Shown: one piece after another, positions 61,385 through 64,000 of the stretch | Position numbering within the stretch: position 1 is the stretch's first letter | Layout of the letters: the number at the start of each line of letters is the position of its first letter | NCBI GenBank assembly: GCA_013400975.1 | Contig: WBMZ01012771.1 | Coordinates: 62,001-126,000, forward strand | Length of the DNA: 64,000 bases | Direction: 5' to 3' | Origin: Atrichornis clamosus | Lineage: Eukaryota; Chordata; Aves; Passeriformes; Menuridae | The notes under the pieces: model-generated | Database searches by the model: none | Told to the model about the DNA's origin: nothing | Seen by the model: only the letters and a program-made list of their open reading frames with translations | Translations under genes and position numbers: made by a program

Positions 61385-63700
61385 CCAACTTTTGTAGTTC
61401 TTTGAAGTTGAGTTCTTAACAGTATCACCTTCATATTATGAAAGAAACAAATGGCCTTCATTTTCTTTCCTTTCTTCCTTCCTTCCATCTTCTCTTTCCT
61501 CTCCTTTTCTTCCAAGAACATGACTGGGAAAATGAAAAAGGGTAAATATCCTGCTTGAAGAATGAGTAGTAAAAATCCAACTAAAACCAGTTGCTACCAC
61601 CTTGTTAATTTATCTTGTGCTAATAGTTAGAACTCATGATTAAGGATGGGCTTCTGTATCTGTTCTGAATTTTATGTAAAGCTAAATATTCTACAAAAAC
61701 TGTTCTGCAAATTTTCAATTTTTCCATCCAGAGGCATAGTGTAGGATTAAACTGTCTAGATTCCCCTGAAATATTTGTATTGCACTTGCTCACATTTGAT
61801 TAGAAAGAATAATGTTGTCTATTAAATATTTTACTTCCCTATTATCACAGTTGCTTCTATTTACATATTAGTCTCTAGTATAGTAACAGAAGTACTAAAT
61901 TTAGCAGTATATATCTTCTTATTACAGAAAAAAAACCCCCTTAAACATTAAACATGCAATTATTTCTATTGGAGACATAATAAAACTGACTTTATTATGA
62001 TTGGGCTTTTTAGTAGGTAAATGACTAAAGGAATTCTGTTTAACCAGAGAGGGCAGCTATGGAAATTCATTTCATGACAGAGATGTCTTAGTGATAATGC
62101 TATATATTTTTAAATTGAATAAGCATACATGAATTAAACTTCATAATTCTTTTTGTCTGGACCTATACCATTAAATGAGACACATATAAAAACAAAAAGG
62201 CAAAATATTTATATACTGCTTGCAAAGCAATCCAAATATTCAAAGTCATTATACTTAAAACAGATGAAAAGCTTAATAGAAATAATGCCCCAGTTCAAAA
62301 TGCCTGAAGGCACCTGCTAACTTAATTGTAAAATTTCATTATATAAGACAAAAGAGCTGTACCTAGCCATGATACATTTGAAAAGTTGGTTTATTTTTTT
62401 CCTTAGGTCCCAGCATAATGATTTTCCAGCTAGAGAGAATGCTTCTGTGTAAATAGACTCTTCCTTCAGGAAAATAAGAAATGGCTAATAAACAAGCTTG
62501 GCATTTTCAAAGGCAGTTAGTACAGCTTGAAATTAGATATGCAAATTAGCAATGCTCCAATAAATTGGTGCTTGGTACACAGATTTTTCTCTTTAGATAT
62601 ACAAAAGGCACAATCCAAACCAGAAAAGGAATGAATTTATGCTTCATTTTAATTTGAACCAGTCTAGAGATTTTAGCATTCTACTCAGGGTAAGTGGCAG
62701 AGTTGATTATGGTAATTTGAGGTTTTTCTTGTTTACGAGGCAATAAGCATAGTCTAGAGCAATAAATTTTAAGGCCAAAGGTGCTTATTAGTCTCTATAC
62801 AACTTTTAATGTACTAAGTACTAGTCTCAAATTGCATTCACGCTATAATGCTGGTTCGTATATATGTCATTGTTTCTGTTGCTGTGGTTGTTATTGTTCT
62901 TGTTATTATCTTTGTTATTATTGTTTTAGGTGTTATTAACATGAATAGCACTTTCTTAGACATGTTAATTAAATTAACAATAATAAAATTTCTGAATAGG
63001 AGGAAAAGCTGAGGGACTCTTTCTGTTACATTCTACTGGAATGGTGTCAAGCGGATCACGCGTCATACCTGATTCAGGCATTTGTTAGTTAGTCAGAGAG
63101 CAAGAACTTTTAAGTAAGACTATTACTGAAAATTAGTACTAGAAAAAATGTCTTGGAATTATGTCTTTTCCTCCACCCCTATAACTTAAAATACCATTAT
63201 GAAAAATAGAGTATGAACTGAGTTATTAAAAAGTTCACTGGGCAACTCTGACCCACACTATTTTAGTCTAAAATTTATACTTAAATTCTACAATAACAGA
63301 TTCATTTTAGTAAGGAACTATTGAAGATTCGTAGATGATCATGAAACTTCAAAGGCAAAAGAACTGATCAGGAATAACTGGATAGTTTTGATGGAAAAGA
63401 GGGGACCGCTGTTGCAATGAAGCGTGGAGAGTAACAAGTAATTTTGTGGCAAACTTAAGTCTACAACAGTTGGAGAATTTAAATAACTGTAGAATAGCAT
63501 TGTTATATATTTCCGAGAGTTCATCCAAGATACTTCAATGTTTTGTGAACAATTTTCTTAAATGTAATTTAAAACAATTAAAAGAATGACATTTACTTTG
63601 AAAAGTTCTATTACGGTCATATAATCTAGTTTTTTGTCGATCATACGGCAAAAATTCACGTTGAGTAGTTTCTTTAGTTTCTTCATCAAATAACTTCAGT
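61385..63700. other. AT-rich sequence, nothing recognised
   Basis: Contains a short T/C-rich stretch near 61460-61515 and a TTGTT/TTATT-rich stretch near 62873-62935. No coding or repeat family signal. Confidence 0.55.
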
Positions 63701-64000
63701 AAGGACATTCCAACCTGCATGATCATCTTTGAAAGAATGTGGAAATCAGGAGAGCTGCCTGAGGACTGGAAGAAAGAAAATGTCACCCTGACCTTCAAAA
63801 AGGGAAAGATGGAGGACCCAGGAACCTGCTAGTCAGCCTCACCTCAATCCCTGGAAAGATGATGGAGCAACCAATTGTGGAGGCCATCTCTCTATCCATA
63901 TGGAGGACAAGAAGGTGACCAGGAGTAACCAGCATGGGTTAGAGGTAAATTATATTTGACCAACTTGATTGCCTTCTACGATGAAAGAACTACCAGGATG
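63701..64000 (+). mobile_element. CR1 LINE, N-terminal reverse-transcriptase segment, cut by window edge
   Basis: The sequence translates with frame changes to CR1 polymerase finger-domain blocks: FERMWKSGELPEDWKKENV (from about 63729), TFKKGKMEDPG, a VSLTSIPGKxMEQ-type piece in a shifted frame, and LTNLIAFYDERTT near the end. In CR1 these correspond to IFERLWKSGEVPEDWKKANVTPIFKKGKKEDPGNYRP and onward. A TAG stop replaces the tyrosine codon expected after PGT/N, and at least two frameshifts follow. Because it continues beyond base 64000, the element's 3' end probably lies in the next window. The left boundary is approximate. Confidence 0.9.

Noticed and set aside
1..64000. CRISPR arrays, bacterial operons, tRNA or rRNA genes
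   Set aside because: No regularly spaced repeats, no cloverleaf-like segments with A- and B-box motifs, and the CR1 and LTR content marks the DNA as avian nuclear sequence.

Overview
The window looks like nuclear DNA from a bird: an AT-rich intergenic or intronic stretch with no convincing host protein-coding gene, RNA gene or CRISPR array. The evidence is the repeat content. At least a dozen pieces of the avian/reptilian LINE CR1 are recognisable from their reverse-transcriptase and 3'-UTR sequence and their ATTCTATGATT-type tails. There is also a set of avian endogenous-retrovirus (ERV) long terminal repeats (LTRs), several in the widespread avian class that reads TGTC(G/A)TGGTTTAACC... on the + strand. 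All family assignments are from memory of these repeats; no database was searched.

Layout. 1-13.5 kb: a solo LTR (1499-2082) with a clean 5-bp target-site duplication, a CR1 3' end (3940-4975) abutting an opposite-strand CR1 piece (4980-5160), a GC-richer block of unknown nature (about 9365-9990), and two short CR1 tails. 13.5-23 kb: LTRs at 13462 and 20322, and between them a decayed ERV (17911-about 19325) keeping an LTR fragment, an Env-like reading frame with three stops, and a second LTR; then a CR1 at 22370. 25-31 kb: a perfect 3 x 62 bp tandem repeat, an unusual minus-strand CR1 (26560-28130) keeping ORF1 esterase-like and endonuclease sequence, and a CR1 3' end at 30556. 33-41 kb: two LTRs with readable TATA and poly(A) signals (33592 on +, 35565 on -), a CR1 (37760), an assembly gap in a TA repeat (39160-39231), and a 1-kb LTR (39899). 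45-64 kb: a solo LTR with a perfect duplication (45854-46578), LTR pieces at 50127 and 57821, CR1 copies at 51367, 55111, 59301 and 61248, and a CR1 reverse-transcriptase segment running off the right edge.

Nothing here works together as an operon or pathway. The shared history is repeated retrotransposon insertion followed by decay. Eight of ten oriented LTR loci lie on the minus strand by internal signals or family orientation. This is what would be expected if the window lies in an intron of a plus-strand gene, but no exon was identified and chance is possible. I found no previously undescribed system; the most worthwhile leads are the Env-bearing ERV remnant, the LTR at 35565 with its adjoining 46-codon frame, the CR1 with ORF1 sequence, and the exact 62-bp tandem repeat.
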